This document shows positions 8,143-17,405 of a DNA stretch of 64,000 nt, in pieces. The first letter of the stretch is position 1; each line of letters opens with the position of its first letter. The notes below the pieces were generated by a model. It made no database searches. It had not been told where the DNA came from and saw only the letters and a program-made list of their open reading frames with translations. Both the position numbers and the translations under genes were made by a program. The stretch is from contig NZ_JAGIOP010000002.1 of assembly GCF_017876775.1 (NCBI RefSeq), positions 1,240,001 through 1,304,000 of the forward strand. The letters are read 5' to 3'. Origin of the DNA: Mycolicibacterium lutetiense. GTDB lineage: Bacteria > Actinomycetota > Actinomycetes > Mycobacteriales > Mycobacteriaceae.

Positions 8143-9045
8143 ATGGGGAGACTCGTTGGACTCGTTCCGGGTGCCGTCATCGCTGTGGCGACCGCGCTGA
8201 TCCCGGTCGCGTCCCTGCTCGGCACCGCACCCCCGGCCAGAGCCGACATCGACGTGCAGCAGATCGGGTCCGCACCCATCCCGGACGGACCCGCGCAGGG
8301 CTGGGTCGTCGCCGACCTGGATACCGGACAGGTACTGGCCGCACGCAACGAGCACACCCGTTACGCACCGGCGAGCACGATCAAGACCCTGCTGGCCCAG
8401 GTGGTGCTCGACGAGGTGCCGCTGGACAGCACGATCGTGGCCGACGAAGCCGATACCCGGGTCGAGTGCAACTGCGCCGGCGTCGCACCCGGGCACACCT
8501 ACACCGCGCGCCAACTGCTGGAGGCAGCGCTGCTGGCATCAGGAAATGACGCCGCCAACACCCTGGCCCGGATGGTCGGCGGGCCCGAGGCCGCCGTGAG
8601 CAAGATGAACGCCAAGGCGGTGGCGCTCGGGGCGAACAACACGAATGTCGCCACCCCGTCGGGGCTGGACGGGCCGGGGATGCCGTTCTGGTCGACACCG
8701 CACGACCTGGCGACCATCTTCCGTGGCGCCATGGCCAATCCGACCTTCGCGCAGATCACCACGATGCCCTCGACCACGTTCCCCAGCAAGACCGGCGACC
8801 GGGTCCTGGCCAATCAGGACGAGCTGTTGCATCGCTACCCCGGCGCCATCGGCGGCAAAACGGGTTTCACCGACATCGCCCGCAAGACGTTCGTCGGAGC
8901 CGCGCAGCGCGACGGCCGCCGTCTGGTGGTCACGATGATGTACGGACTGGTCAAAGAGGGTGGGCCGACCTACTGGGATCAAGCGGCAACCTTGTTCGAC
9001 TGGGGCTTCGCCCAGGACCGCTCGGCCAGCATCGGGTCGCTCTAG
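8143..9045 (+). CDS. dacB2: D-alanyl-D-alanine carboxypeptidase, S11 family (DacB2 type)
   Basis: This exported serine peptidase trims the terminal D-alanine of peptidoglycan stem peptides. The 300-residue product begins with a signal sequence (MGRLVGLVPGAVIAVATALI, cleavage after about ARA) and has the three active-site motifs S78-T-I-K81, S133-G-N135 and K238-T-G240. There is no obvious C-terminal anchor helix. It corresponds to Rv2911 (dacB2). The ATG at 8143 is chosen because the signal peptide starts there; an open frame extends upstream into the IS end but is unrelated. A close paralogue follows 87 bases downstream. Confidence 0.93.
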   Translation: MGRLVGLVPGAVIAVATALIPVASLLGTAPPARADIDVQQIGSAPIPDGPAQGWVVADLDTGQVLAARNEHTRYAPASTIKTLLAQVVLDEVPLDSTIVADEADTRVECNCAGVAPGHTYTARQLLEAALLASGNDAANTLARMVGGPEAAVSKMNAKAVALGANNTNVATPSGLDGPGMPFWSTPHDLATIFRGAMANPTFAQITTMPSTTFPSKTGDRVLANQDELLHRYPGAIGGKTGFTDIARKTFVGAAQRDGRRLVVTMMYGLVKEGGPTYWDQAATLFDWGFAQDRSASIGSL

Positions 9046-9118
9046 GCCTGGCGGCCCGCACCGACGGTCCGATATCTGAAGGAAACCTGACCGTGCGCGC
9101 AGCGAGTCCAAAGTTGCG

Positions 9119-9124
9119 TAGCGT
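9119..9124 (+). promoter_or_regulatory. -10 box (TAGCGT) of the second carboxypeptidase gene
   Basis: TAGCGT fits TAnnnT and lies exactly eight bases before the GTG start at 9133, the same arrangement as in the first copy. This suggests a leaderless transcript separate from the upstream gene. Confidence 0.4.
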
Positions 9125-9132
9125 CGACGCTC

Positions 9133-9960
9133 GTGCGAAGACTGTTCGTGACGCTGGCGCTCGCCCTCGGTACGGCCCTGGCCGCCGCGAACATCTGGGC
9201 ACCGCCGGCCGCCGCGCAGCCAGGTGTCCAGCCGGCAGGTGCGCAGATTCCCGATGGGCCCGCCAAGGCCTGGCTGGTCGCCGACATGGACACCGGCCAG
9301 GTGCTGGCGTCCAAGGATCCCAACGGCTCGTACGCCCCGGCCAGCACCATCAAGCCGCTGTTGGCGATGGTGGTACTCGATCACCTTCGACCCGACAATT
9401 TCGCGCGGGCCAACGAGTCCCACACCAAGGTCGAATGCTCGTGTGTCGGCCTCAAACCGGGCCAGCCCTACACCACCCGCCAACTGCTCGAAGCGCTGCT
9501 CATGGTGTCGGGCAATGATGCGGCGAACATGCTGGCCGACATGCTGGGTGGCCGGCCCGCGGCCGTCGCGGCGATGACCCGCAAGGCGGCCAGCGTCGGC
9601 GCCCGCAATACCCGGGCGTCCTCACCGTCCGGCCTCGACGGTCCCGGCTGGGAAACCGTCACCACACCGCACGACCTCGCGGTGATCCTGCGCGCGGCGC
9701 TGAACTACCCGCTGATCGCGCAGATCATGCGCCAGCCATCGGCCCAGTTCCCGGGCAAGACCCTGACCAACCAGAACGAGCTTCTCGCACGCTATCCCGG
9801 TGACATCGCCGGCAAGACCGGATACACCGACCTGGCCCGCAAGACGTATGTCGGTGCCGCCCAACGCGGCAACCGACGCCTGGTCGTGGTGCAGATGTAC
9901 GGCACCGGCGATCTGTACGGTCAGGCGATCGATCTGTTCGACTACGGTTTCTCGCACTGA
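9133..9960 (+). CDS. D-alanyl-D-alanine carboxypeptidase, S11 family (tandem paralogue)
   Basis: This 275-residue exported enzyme is a diverged copy of the preceding gene. Shared blocks include IPDGPA-W-VAD-DTGQVLA, YAPASTIK and YPG-I-GKTG-TD-ARKT-VGAAQR. Active-site motifs are S71-T-I-K74, S126-G-N128 and K228-T-G230. The signal peptide is RRLFVTLALALGTALAAA with cleavage near AAAQ. Start: GTG 9133, directly preceding the signal sequence. Function is expected to be the same peptidoglycan D,D-carboxypeptidase activity, outside the membrane. Two adjacent S11 genes with their own promoters could be expressed under different conditions, but this is inference. Confidence 0.92.
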   Translation: MRRLFVTLALALGTALAAANIWAPPAAAQPGVQPAGAQIPDGPAKAWLVADMDTGQVLASKDPNGSYAPASTIKPLLAMVVLDHLRPDNFARANESHTKVECSCVGLKPGQPYTTRQLLEALLMVSGNDAANMLADMLGGRPAAVAAMTRKAASVGARNTRASSPSGLDGPGWETVTTPHDLAVILRAALNYPLIAQIMRQPSAQFPGKTLTNQNELLARYPGDIAGKTGYTDLARKTYVGAAQRGNRRLVVVQMYGTGDLYGQAIDLFDYGFSH

Positions 9961-10006
9961 CCATCGGCAGGGTCGTAAAGAGGTAGGGCCCCACCGGGAC
10001 TCGCAC

Positions 10007-10025
10007 CTAACTAAGGTAACCCTAA
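10007..10025 (+). promoter_or_regulatory. Weak IdeR-like iron-box candidate
   Basis: CTAACTAAGGTAACCCTAA agrees with the IdeR/DtxR 19-base consensus (TTAGGTTAGGCTAACCTAA) at 12 positions by hand count. Genuine boxes usually match better, so this is a suggestion only. It lies 40 bases before the start of the diflavin reductase gene. Confidence 0.2.
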
Positions 10026-10064
10026 ATTCTCGCGGAGTATCCGCGCACGATGAGGGGAGCCGAT

Positions 10065-11612
10065 GTGTCCGAGCGTGAGTTCTCGCTGGTGGTCGCCTAT
10101 GGCACCGACATGGGCAACGCCGAAGACGCTGCCATGTCGTTCGCCGAGGCCACCACCGCAGCCGGAATTCCCGCCGAGGCCGTCGAACTCAATCAGGTGG
10201 AACTCGGTCAGCTCAGTACCGCAACGCATTTCATCGCGGTCACCTCCACCTTCGGTGATGGCGAGTTCCCCGACACCGCCACGTTGTTCTGGGAGGCGCT
10301 CAGCGTCTCCACCGATCGGCTGGAGCACCTGAGCTTCGCAGTCCTGGCCCTGGGCGACACATCCTACGAATTGTTCTGCAACGCAGGCATACTCCTTGAT
10401 GCCCGGCTGGAAGAGCTGGGCGCCACCAGGATCGCCGACCGGATAGACGTCGACGGATACTACGAGGAACCTGCCGCTGCGTGGACCACCGACCTCGTCA
10501 AACAGCTCACCGCGGTCCAGGCCGGCCCCGCGGCACCCGTCGCCGTCATAGAGACCGCCCCGGCCGATCCCCCACTTCGCACCCAGGAACGCAACCGCCC
10601 CTTCGGGGCCGCGCTGACCGTCAATCGGCTGCTCACCGCGACAGAATCCGACAAGGAGGTCCGCCACTACGAGCTCGACCTCACCGGCTCCGGGATCACC
10701 TACCTGGCCGGCGATTCACTGGCCGTCCACCCGACCAACGATCCCGACCTGGTGGCGGCGATCCTCGCCGAACTCAAGGTGGGCCCCGAACACCGGATCG
10801 CCGACACGGAGGAGACCTTGGGTGTCCTTCTGACCGAGCACCTGGAGATCCGGACGCCCTCGCGAGCGCTGCAGGAGTTGGCCGGTACCGCCGCCTACGG
10901 TCAGGATGTCCTCGATCTGATCAGGCGCACCGCTCTCACCGTCGACGAGGTCGTAGACACGTTGCGCCCGTTGCAATTCCGCGATTACTCGATCGCCTCC
11001 AGCCCGCTGGTACATCCCGATTGCATCCATCTGACCGCGGCTACGGTGCGCTACCCCGCCGCCGACCGCCACCACGGCGGCGTGGCCTCCACATATCTGG
11101 CCGGGCGCGCGCAGACGGTTCGGGTTCACCTGCGCCCCAACCATCATTTCCGCCTGCCTCCCGGCGATGTGCCGATCATCATGATCGGGCCGGGAACCGG
11201 TATCGCGCCGTTCCGGGCGTTCCTGCAGGAACGGCAGGCCGCCGCCGCGCCCGGTCGGTCCTGGCTGTTCTTCGGGGACCGGCGCCGGGCGACGGACTTC
11301 CTCTACGGTGACGAGCTGACGGGATTCGTCGAGTCGGGCACGCTGACCCGGCTGGACGTGGCCTTCTCCCGCGATCAGGATACGAAAGTGTATGTGCAGC
11401 AGCGCATGCGGGAGAACTCAGCCGAGTTGTTCGCGTGGCTACAGGACGGCGCATACCTCTACGTGTGCGGTGATGCCGACCGCATGGCCAGGGATGTCGA
11501 CGCCACCCTGCACGAGATCATCGCCGAGAACGGCTCGATGGATGCCGACGCCGCGCACGCCTACGTCAATGACCTGATCAAAACCCACCGGTATCTGCGC
11601 GACGTGTACTGA
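10065..11612 (+). CDS. CysJ-like diflavin reductase (flavodoxin + FAD/NADPH domains)
   Basis: The product has an N-terminal FMN flavodoxin domain (VVAYGTDMGNAEDAA, TSTFGDGEFPD, VLALGDTSYELFC), a connecting FAD-binding domain with RDYSIASSP, and an NADPH domain with IGPGTGIAPFRAF, FFGDRR and YVCGDADRMARDV and an aromatic C-terminal Tyr. This is the layout of sulfite reductase flavoprotein CysJ and cytochrome P450 reductase: electrons pass from NADPH through FAD and FMN to a partner. No sulfite reductase haemoprotein is adjacent, so the partner is unknown. GTG 10065 (515 residues) is chosen because AGGGGAG lies five bases upstream; ATG 10050 would place that ribosome site inside the gene. Confidence 0.85.
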   Translation: MSEREFSLVVAYGTDMGNAEDAAMSFAEATTAAGIPAEAVELNQVELGQLSTATHFIAVTSTFGDGEFPDTATLFWEALSVSTDRLEHLSFAVLALGDTSYELFCNAGILLDARLEELGATRIADRIDVDGYYEEPAAAWTTDLVKQLTAVQAGPAAPVAVIETAPADPPLRTQERNRPFGAALTVNRLLTATESDKEVRHYELDLTGSGITYLAGDSLAVHPTNDPDLVAAILAELKVGPEHRIADTEETLGVLLTEHLEIRTPSRALQELAGTAAYGQDVLDLIRRTALTVDEVVDTLRPLQFRDYSIASSPLVHPDCIHLTAATVRYPAADRHHGGVASTYLAGRAQTVRVHLRPNHHFRLPPGDVPIIMIGPGTGIAPFRAFLQERQAAAAPGRSWLFFGDRRRATDFLYGDELTGFVESGTLTRLDVAFSRDQDTKVYVQQRMRENSAELFAWLQDGAYLYVCGDADRMARDVDATLHEIIAENGSMDADAAHAYVNDLIKTHRYLRDVY

Positions 11613-11622
11613 GTTTTTCCCG

Positions 11623-11682
11623 CGAGCAGACACCTAGGTACCCGGAAACGCGCGTTTTGGGGTACCTAGGCGTCTGCTCGCC
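11623..11682. terminator. Large nested hairpin, bidirectional terminator
   Basis: Two 22-base arms (11623-11644 and 11661-11682) are complementary except for one position. The 16-base loop holds a second palindrome, AAACGCGCGTTT. It lies between the convergent diflavin reductase and amidohydrolase genes, 11 bases after the first stop. The plus strand has TTTTT just before, not after, the stem. Confidence 0.7.
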
Positions 11683-11694
11683 GGTGATGGTGAG

Positions 11695-12822
11695 TCAGAA
11701 CACCCGGCCGCGCAGGATCACCAGGTCGGGGTGGCTGACCCCGCCGTGGCGCGGATCCTCGGTGTAGCAGACCAGGTCCGCCGATGTCCCGTGCTCCAGC
11801 GCAGGCCGGCCCAGCCACGCCCGCGCATCCCAACTGGCCGCCCCCAAGGCGGCGGTGGGGCTCATCCCGATGCCCTTGAGCGCCTCGATCTCGTCGGCGA
11901 TACGACCGTGGGCGATCATGCCGCCGGCGTCGGTGCCCGCGAAAACCGGCACCCCGGCCTCGTAGGCCGCTCCCACCCGGCCGCGGCAGGACGCATAGAG
12001 ATCGCGCATGTGCCTGGCGTACGACGGGTACTTGCCTGCCGCATCGGCGATGCCGGGGAAATTGTCGATGTTGATCAGGGTCGGCACCAGCGCCGTGCCG
12101 TGTTCGAGCATCAATTCGATGGTGTCGTCGGTGATCCCGGTGCCGTGCTCGATGCAGTCGATTCCGGCCTTGATCAGCCCCGGCAGCGCATCCTCGCCGA
12201 ATACGTGCGCAGTGACCCGCGCGCCCTCGGCGTGGGCCGCGTCGATCGCGGCCTTGAGGATCTCGTCGGACCACAGCGGCGCCAGGTCCCCGATGCCACG
12301 GTCGATCCAGTCGCCGACCAGCTTCACCCAGCCGTCGCCCCACCGGGCCTGCTCGGCCACCGCGGCGGGCAGTTGCGACTCGTCCTCGATGTCGATCGGC
12401 AACCCCGGCGAATAGCGCTTGGGCCGGGCCAGATGCCGTCCGGCCCGGATGATGCGCGGCAGGTCCTCGCGGTCGTCGAAGCTGCGGGTGTCCACCGGCG
12501 ATCCGGCGTCACGCAGCAGCAACGCACCAGCGTCCCGTTCGGTCTCCGCCTGGGTGACCGCCTCGTCGATGTCGACGGCACCACCCGGGCCCAGGCCGAC
12601 ATGGCAGTGCGCGTCGACCAGGCCGGGAATGATCCAGCCACCGTCAAAGACGGTCTCGGCCCCGGCCACCGGTTCGGCGGACAGCACTCCGCGCATCCCG
12701 CGCTCTTCGCGCAAGCGCTCATCGTGCGAACGCTCTTCACGCAAGCGCTCATCGACGATCCACCACTCGACGGGCTCGCCATCGGGTAGGCCGCGTCCCC
12801 GAAGGTGGAGCGCGTGGAGCAC
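11695..12822 (-). CDS. Metal-dependent amidohydrolase (Rv2915c type)
   Basis: This is a 375-residue amidohydrolase-superfamily enzyme related to imidazolonepropionase and prolidase-like hydrolases. Metal ligands are visible: DAHCH (two His), a Lys in WVKLVGDW that may be carboxylated, His in AHVFGEDAL, His in IEHGTG and the catalytic Asp in AGTDAGG. No signal peptide is seen, so it is cytosolic. Near residues 24-41 the chain contains a duplicated DERLREER segment caused by a tandem 30-base DNA repeat, in the beta domain that surrounds the barrel. Substrate is unknown; the family acts on amides, lactams or peptides. It follows ffh after 4 bases. Confidence 0.85.
   Translation of the reverse strand: MLHALHLRGRGLPDGEPVEWWIVDERLREERSHDERLREERGMRGVLSAEPVAGAETVFDGGWIIPGLVDAHCHVGLGPGGAVDIDEAVTQAETERDAGALLLRDAGSPVDTRSFDDREDLPRIIRAGRHLARPKRYSPGLPIDIEDESQLPAAVAEQARWGDGWVKLVGDWIDRGIGDLAPLWSDEILKAAIDAAHAEGARVTAHVFGEDALPGLIKAGIDCIEHGTGITDDTIELMLEHGTALVPTLINIDNFPGIADAAGKYPSYARHMRDLYASCRGRVGAAYEAGVPVFAGTDAGGMIAHGRIADEIEALKGIGMSPTAALGAASWDARAWLGRPALEHGTSADLVCYTEDPRHGGVSHPDLVILRGRVF
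12701..12754. repeat. Tandem 30-base repeat within the amidohydrolase gene
   Basis: Two 24-base copies (12701-12724 and 12731-12754) differ by one base and are separated by six bases. The unit is a multiple of three, so the frame is kept and the protein gains DERLREERSHDERLREER. Confidence 0.85.
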
Positions 12823-12826
12823 AGCG

Positions 12827-14386
12827 CTACTTCTGGCCCGGGAACTTCAGCTTCGACAGGTCGAAATCGGCCAGGCCGGGCGGCAATTCGTCCAGGCCCT
12901 TGGGCATGTTCGACAGGTCGGGGAAACCGGCGGGCATCCCGGCGCCGAACGGGTTCTTGGGCTGGGTGGGGCCGCGACCCTTGCCTTTGCCTTTACCGGC
13001 CTGCTTGTTCTTGCCCTTGGCGGCCTTGCGCGGCGCGTTCTTGCGGCCGAACGGCATGCCCATCTGGCCGGCCATCGACGACATCATCTTGCGGGCGTCG
13101 AAGAAGCGGTCCACGAGCGAGTTGACCTCGGACACCGCGACACCGGAGCCGTTGGCGATGCGCAGCCGGCGCGAGGCGTTGATGATCTTGGGATCGGCCC
13201 GCTCGGCCGGCGTCATGCCGCGGATGATGGCCTGCACCCGGTCCAGCTGCTTGTCATCGACCGCGGCCAGCGCGTCCTTCATCTGTCCGGCCCCGGGCAG
13301 CATGCCCAGCAGGTTTCCGATCGGGCCCATCTTGCGGATCGCCAGCATCTGCTCGAGGAAATCCTCCAGCGTCAGCTCTCCGGAGCCGATCTTGGCGGCG
13401 GCCTCCTCGGCCTTCTGCTGATCGAAGACCTGCTCGGCCTGCTCGATGAGGGTGAGCACGTCACCCATGCCCAGGATGCGGCTGGCCATCCGGTCGGGGT
13501 GGAAGACGTCGAAGTCTTCGAGCTTCTCCCCGGCGGAGGCGAACAGGATCGGCACACCGGTGATCTCACGGACCGACAAGGCCGCGCCGCCACGAGCGTC
13601 GCCGTCGAGCTTGGTCAGCACCACACCGGTGAAGCCGACGCCTTCGCGGAACGCCTCGGCGGTGGCGACGGCGTCCTGACCGATCATCGCGTCGAGCACG
13701 AACAGCACTTCGTCAGGGTTGACGGCGTCCCGGATGGCCGCGGCCTGACCCATCAGCTCGTCGTCGATACCCAGCCGGCCCGCGGTGTCGACGATGACGA
13801 CGTCGTAGTGCTTGGCACGCGCCTCGGCCATACCGGCAGAGGCGACCGCCACCGGATCGCCGTGGCCACCGATCTCCAGGCCATCGGGCGAGGTGCCCGG
13901 GTGCGGGGCGAAGGTCGCCACACCGGCGCGCTCACCGACGATCTGCAGCTGGTTGACCGCACCGGGACGCTGCAGGTCACAAGCCACCAGCAACGGGCTA
14001 TGGCCCAGGCCCTTGAGCCATTTCGCCAGCTTGCCGGCCAGCGTGGTCTTACCCGCACCTTGCAGACCGGCCAGCATGATCACCGTCGGCGGGTTCTTGG
14101 CGAAGGACAGCTGGCGGGTCTCACCGCCGAGGATGCCGATCAGTTCCTCGTTGACGATCTTGACCACCTGCTGCGCGGGATTCAGCGCACCGGAGACCTC
14201 GGCACCCTTGGCGCGATCCTTGATGCGCGCAACGAAGGCACGCACCACCGGCAGCGAGACGTCGGCCTCCAGCAAGGCCAACCGGATCTCGCGCGCGGTC
14301 GCGTCGATATCGGCGTCGGTCAACCGCCCCTTGCCGCGTAGGCCCTGCAGGGCTCCGGTCAACCGGTCAGACAGGCTCTCAAACAC
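12827..14386 (-). CDS. ffh: Signal recognition particle GTPase Ffh (SRP54)
   Basis: Ffh binds signal sequences of nascent membrane proteins with 4.5S RNA and docks at FtsY. The 519-residue product has the N domain, the G domain with GLQGAGKTTL (P-loop), DTAGRLGIDDELM, TKLDGDARGGAALS, and the methionine-rich M domain followed by a basic KAAKGKNKQAGKGKGKGRG linker and PKNPFG tail. All GTPase motifs are intact. Start GTG at 14386. It is the same strand as glnD upstream and the amidohydrolase downstream. The small plus-strand gene Rv2917 found next to ffh in M. tuberculosis is absent here. Confidence 0.97.
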   Translation of the reverse strand: MFESLSDRLTGALQGLRGKGRLTDADIDATAREIRLALLEADVSLPVVRAFVARIKDRAKGAEVSGALNPAQQVVKIVNEELIGILGGETRQLSFAKNPPTVIMLAGLQGAGKTTLAGKLAKWLKGLGHSPLLVACDLQRPGAVNQLQIVGERAGVATFAPHPGTSPDGLEIGGHGDPVAVASAGMAEARAKHYDVVIVDTAGRLGIDDELMGQAAAIRDAVNPDEVLFVLDAMIGQDAVATAEAFREGVGFTGVVLTKLDGDARGGAALSVREITGVPILFASAGEKLEDFDVFHPDRMASRILGMGDVLTLIEQAEQVFDQQKAEEAAAKIGSGELTLEDFLEQMLAIRKMGPIGNLLGMLPGAGQMKDALAAVDDKQLDRVQAIIRGMTPAERADPKIINASRRLRIANGSGVAVSEVNSLVDRFFDARKMMSSMAGQMGMPFGRKNAPRKAAKGKNKQAGKGKGKGRGPTQPKNPFGAGMPAGFPDLSNMPKGLDELPPGLADFDLSKLKFPGQK

Positions 14387-14466
14387 GTGGTAAGCCTAGC
14401 GGCCGACGAATTGGGGCGTGTCCTCGCGCCGCGGGCCGGACCTCATGGCATCCGCTGCCCAGCAGA

Positions 14467-16977
14467 TCAGCCGGCGTGCTCAGCAGGCTTCGACGGTTTT
14501 GCCGGTGGCGGCGCGGGCAGGATCGCGAACATGTCGCGCTCCAGTTCCTCGCGTACCGCGGCCCGGCGCGCGTCGTCACCGGCCAGTGCCGGTGCGGTGA
14601 TGCAGAAGACGTCGACCACCGAGGATCCCAGCGTGGTGACCTTCGCCCAGCCGACATCCACCCCGCCGCGCTCGAACACCGCGGTCAGCCGGGCCAACAG
14701 ACCCGACCGGTCGATCGTGCGGATCTGGACGATCAGGTCTTCGGGAGACGGACCCGGCGACCACAGGATGCGGGGCGGGGCGGGCACATGGTTGGCCGGC
14801 ACGGAGGCCAGGATCTCGCCGGCGCGGGTTGTCGGATGCTGGGCGGCCTCGTGGTCGCGGCGTTCCAGCGAGCCGATCACATCCAGTTCGCCGTCGAGCG
14901 CAAGGATGAACTGCTGGCGCAGCAATTCGGCCGGCGGTGGCGCACCGAAGTGCGGAGACACCGCGAACGTGTTGATCGCCGAACCTTCGTGGCTGTTGAC
15001 CGACGCCGAGTGGACCCGCAGCGAGTTCAACGCCAGCACGCCGGCAGCCTTGGACAGCAGGCCGCGCCGATCCGCAGCGATCATCGTCACGTTGTAGAGG
15101 TGCGGACCGTCGCCCGCGGTGAGCTCGACATGCACGCCGCCATCGGCGGCCAAGTCCGTGAACCGCGGCTCGACCGGATCGGGCTGCGGCAGCGATTCCC
15201 CTGCCATCACCAACCGGCACCGTCGCACCAGGTCACCGATCAGGGATGACTTCCAGTCGCCCCACACCCCCGGTCCGGTGGCCAGCGAATCGGCCTCGGC
15301 CAGGACATGGAGCAACTCCAGCAGCACCATGTCCCCACCGAGGGCATCGACCACTGCGTCAATGGTCTTGGGGTCCTGGAGGTCTCGTCGCGTCGCAGTG
15401 TCAGGCAGCAGCAGGTGGTACCGGACGATCTTCGAGAGCACCTCGATGTCGGACGGCCACATGCCCAGCCGGGTGCCGATCTGGGTGGCCAACTCCGCAC
15501 CGATCTCGCTGTGATCGCCGCCGCGGCCCTTGCCGATGTCGTGGCACAGCGCACCCAGCAGCAGTAGATCGGGACGCGACACCCGGGTTGTGAAAGCACT
15601 TGCCCGCGAGACAGTTTCGACCAGATGACGGTCAACTGTCCAGATGTGCACGACATCCCGCGGCGGCAGATCCCGTACTGCACCCCACTCCGGGAACAGC
15701 CGGCCCCACAGGCCGGTGCGGTCCAGAGCCTCGATGGTGGCGACCGTGGCGGGGCCCGACGCGAGCAACACCAGCAGGTCCTTGCAGGCTTGGCGCGGCC
15801 ACGGTGTACGCAACTCCGGTGCGGTCTCGGCCAGCCTGCTCAGCGTGGACACCGCCATCGGCAGCCCGGTACTGGCCGACGCCGCGGCAACCCGCAAGAT
15901 CAGCCCCGGATCGCGTTCCGGCCGCGCGTCACGGGCCAGGATCACCTCACCGGCGTATTCGATCACTCCTTCGTCGAGCGGGCGGCGCACCGGGCGACGC
16001 AGCGCAGCGAAACCCCGCCGTGGCAAGGCATTGGCGGCCGTACGGATACCGGAGTCGACGTAATAGCTGACCGTCCGGGCCGCATCCGACAGGGTGCGGG
16101 CCAGGTCGAATCGATCCCCGATCCGCAGAGCCGCGCCGATTTCGTCGGCATGCTGAGCCAGCAGTAGTTCCCGACCACGCCCCGAGGAGCGGTGCAGTTC
16201 GGTGCGCACATTCAGCAGGGACAGGTGGGCACCGCCGAGCGTTCCGGTCGGTGACGCCAGGGCCCGACTCGGATATACGTCGGCCAGTTGCGCTATCGCG
16301 AGCGCGTTGAGCAGTTGTACGTCCCGCAGACCGCCGCGGCCCGACTTCAGGTCAGGTTCGGCGCGGTGTGCGATCTGGCCACTGCGCTGCCAGCGCGCCT
16401 GCGCGTACTCGACGAGTTCGTCGAACCGCGAGGCGATTCCGATCCGCCACTGCCGGCGCGCCCCGCCGATCAGCAGCGCCGACAGATCGGCGTCGCCGGC
16501 CATATGACGGGCATCGAGCATGGCCAGGCCCACCGCGATGTCCTCGCCTGCGACCTTGAGGGCTTCAGGTACGGTGCGCACACTGTGGTCGATGCGGATA
16601 TTGGCGTCCCACAAGGGATACCAGAGTTTTTCGGCCACCTCAGCGACCAGCTCGACCGGCATGTTGTCATGCAGCAACATGAGATCGAGGTCGGAGTACG
16701 GCAACATCTCGCCGCGGCCCAGGCCACCGGTGGCCACGATGGCGAACCCACTCGTGGCCGTGATCCCGATCTCGGTAGCCTTTGTGGTGAGCCAGAATTC
16801 GTGCAAGTCGAGTAACGCGTCCCGCAGCGCGGCCGCGTCGAGTTGACGGGATCCACCGGTGAGCAACTGCTGGGTGGCCGCCGCCAGATCGTTGGCCGGC
16901 CGCGGCGAGCCGGCCGGACCCTCCTGTCCGGAGGTGCCGGCCGGCTCGTGCGCGGATTGTGGCTGCTGGTCTGTCAT
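14467..16977 (-). CDS. glnD: PII nucleotidylyltransferase GlnD
   Basis: GlnD modifies the PII protein according to glutamine level. In actinobacteria (C. glutamicum, M. tuberculosis) the modification is adenylylation of Tyr51 rather than uridylylation. The 836-residue product has the nucleotidyltransferase motif [20 protein letters not shown], an HD hydrolase domain ([23 protein letters not shown]) that removes the group, and two C-terminal ACT domains ([20 protein letters not shown] and [19 protein letters not shown]) that sense glutamine. Length is usual for the family. It is the third gene of amt-glnB-glnD, which is preceded by a GlnR-type box. Confidence 0.96.
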   Translation of the reverse strand: MTDQQPQSAHEPAGTSGQEGPAGSPRPANDLAAATQQLLTGGSRQLDAAALRDALLDLHEFWLTTKATEIGITATSGFAIVATGGLGRGEMLPYSDLDLMLLHDNMPVELVAEVAEKLWYPLWDANIRIDHSVRTVPEALKVAGEDIAVGLAMLDARHMAGDADLSALLIGGARRQWRIGIASRFDELVEYAQARWQRSGQIAHRAEPDLKSGRGGLRDVQLLNALAIAQLADVYPSRALASPTGTLGGAHLSLLNVRTELHRSSGRGRELLLAQHADEIGAALRIGDRFDLARTLSDAARTVSYYVDSGIRTAANALPRRGFAALRRPVRRPLDEGVIEYAGEVILARDARPERDPGLILRVAAASASTGLPMAVSTLSRLAETAPELRTPWPRQACKDLLVLLASGPATVATIEALDRTGLWGRLFPEWGAVRDLPPRDVVHIWTVDRHLVETVSRASAFTTRVSRPDLLLLGALCHDIGKGRGGDHSEIGAELATQIGTRLGMWPSDIEVLSKIVRYHLLLPDTATRRDLQDPKTIDAVVDALGGDMVLLELLHVLAEADSLATGPGVWGDWKSSLIGDLVRRCRLVMAGESLPQPDPVEPRFTDLAADGGVHVELTAGDGPHLYNVTMIAADRRGLLSKAAGVLALNSLRVHSASVNSHEGSAINTFAVSPHFGAPPPAELLRQQFILALDGELDVIGSLERRDHEAAQHPTTRAGEILASVPANHVPAPPRILWSPGPSPEDLIVQIRTIDRSGLLARLTAVFERGGVDVGWAKVTTLGSSVVDVFCITAPALAGDDARRAAVREELERDMFAILPAPPPAKPSKPAEHAG

Positions 16978-17060
16978 TTGAATTCCTCCCCCGGCCGACT
17001 ATCTGCCACCGTGCTTCCTGACCGGGGGACTCGGTCGTCTACCTCTACGACCGGCCGCGG

Positions 17061-17405
<345 letters not shown>

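Noticed and set aside
14387..14466. Remnant of the small gene Rv2917 between ffh and glnD
   Set aside because: Only 80 bases separate the two genes and contain no recognisable coding remnant.
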